Source of the DNA: Clostridia bacterium
Lineage (GTDB): Bacteria > Bacillota_A > Clostridia > Christensenellales > Aristaeellaceae
NCBI GenBank assembly: GCA_017397695.1
Contig: JAFQIF010000009.1
Span: 1 to 6,570 of the forward strand
Reading direction: 5' to 3'
DNA: 6,570 bases
Below are positions 5,612 to 6,570 of this stretch, in pieces (the stretch's first letter is position 1; each line of letters opens with the position of its first letter). Made by a program: the position numbers and the translations under genes. The notes beneath the pieces are model-generated. The model was given only the letters and a program-made list of their open reading frames with translations. It did not search any database and was not told the DNA's origin.

Positions 5612-6570
5612 GAGGGCCATCTTGAAGATTTCGTACATATCGGCTTCGTACAGAACCTTGGCAGAACCCTGAGAACCGCCAACAAAGTTCATAGCCTTGC
5701 GGGCCATTTCACGCAGTTCTTCGTCCTTGGCTTCTACGCCAAGTTCGCGGAAGTTGGTGGGCATGTTGATCTCGCGGTAGAAGGCTTCCAGAGCTTCAAT
5801 GCCTTTGAGGGCAATTTCTTCTTCGGAGCCAACGGCTTCCACACCCATTACGTTGGTGGCAAAGCGGACAAAGCGGTGCAGGCAGTTCTTGTAAACATAG
5901 CGTGCCCAGCTGCCCCAGATGGCTGCCAGACCTGCGCCGTGGGCTACGTCGTAGATGGCGCCCATTTCGTGTTCCATTACGTGGCAGGCAAAGTCACCGC
6001 CGTCGTTGCCGCAGCCGGTCAGGCCATTGTGGCTCAGGCTGCCGGCCCACATCATTTCGGCACGGGCGTCATAGTTCTTGGGGTCCTTCACCAGAATTTT
6101 GGCGTTGGCGATGACATTGCGCATCAGGCCTTCAGCGATCAGGTCGGTCATTTCCATGTTGCCGCCGTTGGTGAAGTAGCGTTCCTGGGTGTGCATCAAA
6201 ATATCAACAGCGCCGCAAGCGGTCTGGTAGTCGGGCAGAGTCATGGTCAGTTCGGGGTTCATAATGGCAAACTTGGGGCGGGCAATATCGTTGCCGTAGA
6301 AGTGCTTTTCCAAGGTTTTTTCGTTGGTAATAACCGAGTCGTTGCTGGTTTCGCTGCCGGCAGCGGCAATGGTCAGTACAACACCAACAGGCAGACAGTT
6401 GGTAGCGGTGCGAACCTTGGCGAACAGGTCCCAAACGTCAAAGTCGGCAACTGCGCCGTAGCAGATGGCCTTGGCCGAGTCAATTACGCTGCCGCCGCCT
6501 ACTGCCAGAACAAAGTCAACGCCTTCCTTCTTGCACAGTTCAACGCCTTCGTATACCTTGCCTACGCGGG
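5609..6570 (-). CDS. Iron-containing alcohol dehydrogenase (butanol dehydrogenase/YqhD class), N-terminus outside the window
   Basis: The minus-strand frame is open to the window edge and gives 319 residues; family members are about 385-390 long, so roughly 70 N-terminal residues are missing. It reduces aldehydes to alcohols with NAD(P)H in the cytoplasm. The nucleotide-binding loop VGGGSVIDSAK is at visible residues 23-33. The metal ligands fit D122 and H126 (VDILMH), H196 (CHVMEH) and H210 (YDVAHGAGLA), with spacings of 4, 70 and 14 residues, close to those of E. coli YqhD (D194, H198, H267, H281). All four are intact, so the enzyme looks functional. The TTG at 6313 is internal: the GGGS loop and ligand-independent core lie upstream of it. 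The C-terminus, YEIFKMAL, looks natural. Codon use differs strongly from the rest of the window: about 38 Ala codons with no GCG, six Pro with no CCG, 15 Thr with no ACG. It has no functional link to its neighbours here. Confidence 0.93.
   Translation of the reverse strand, partial: RVGKVYEGVELCKKEGVDFVLAVGGGSVIDSAKAICYGAVADFDVWDLFAKVRTATNCLPVGVVLTIAAAGSETSNDSVITNEKTLEKHFYGNDIARPKFAIMNPELTMTLPDYQTACGAVDILMHTQERYFTNGGNMEMTDLIAEGLMRNVIANAKILVKDPKNYDARAEMMWAGSLSHNGLTGCGNDGGDFACHVMEHEMGAIYDVAHGAGLAAIWGSWARYVYKNCLHRFVRFATNVMGVEAVGSEEEIALKGIEALEAFYREINMPTNFRELGVEAKDEELREMARKAMNFVGGSQGSAKVLYEADMYEIFKMAL

Noticed and set aside
5609..6313. Dehydrogenase starting at the TTG at 6313.
   Set aside because: The same frame continues to the window edge and includes the conserved GGGS nucleotide-binding loop, so this codon is internal.
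1..6570. CRISPR arrays, tRNA or rRNA genes, insertion-sequence ends, toxin-antitoxin or defence modules.
   Set aside because: No regularly spaced repeats, no cloverleaf or rRNA segments, no transposase and no terminal inverted repeats were seen; the ATPase alone is not enough to call a mobile element or defence system.

Overview
The window looks like a metagenomic or draft-genome fragment of a Bacillota (Clostridia-type) bacterium. The evidence is strong AGGAGG ribosome sites, a near-consensus sigma-A promoter, a YesN-like AraC-type regulator, and a CUT1 sugar ABC transporter encoded without its own ATPase. Genes run off both ends. No assignment below class level is justified from sequence alone.

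Layout, left to right. (1) Bases 1-1154, + strand: the DNA-binding end of an AraC-family regulator, overlapping by four bases (ATGA) the start of a PhnP-like metallo-beta-lactamase-fold hydrolase, and closed by a clear intrinsic terminator. (2) Bases 1232-4585, + strand: a self-contained sugar-transporter operon. It has a promoter with a dyad in its spacer, a leader hairpin, an extracellular solute-binding protein, a strong intercistronic hairpin, two MalF/MalG-type permeases and a terminator. (3) Bases 4703-5608, - strand: a RecA/AAA_25 (RepA-like) ATPase of the kind found in phage and mobile elements. Its frame begins just upstream of the Walker A loop and contains no start codon, so the 5' part of the gene is missing. 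(4) Bases 5609-6570, - strand: most of an iron-dependent alcohol dehydrogenase of the butanol-dehydrogenase/YqhD class. Its stop codon directly abuts the truncated ATPase frame.

The regulator plus transporter form a familiar arrangement: the regulator probably senses a sugar signal and controls uptake genes nearby, and the binding protein delivers substrate to the two permeases, which are likely powered by a shared MsmK-type ATPase encoded elsewhere. The hydrolase is translationally coupled to the regulator, but its substrate is unknown.

The most noteworthy point is the junction near 5594-5611. The dehydrogenase has sharply different codon use (no GCG, CCG or ACG codons) from everything to its left, and the ATPase is decapitated exactly there. 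This is either a real recombination or insertion breakpoint or an assembly chimera; the sequence alone cannot decide. I did not find a clearly new biological system in this window.
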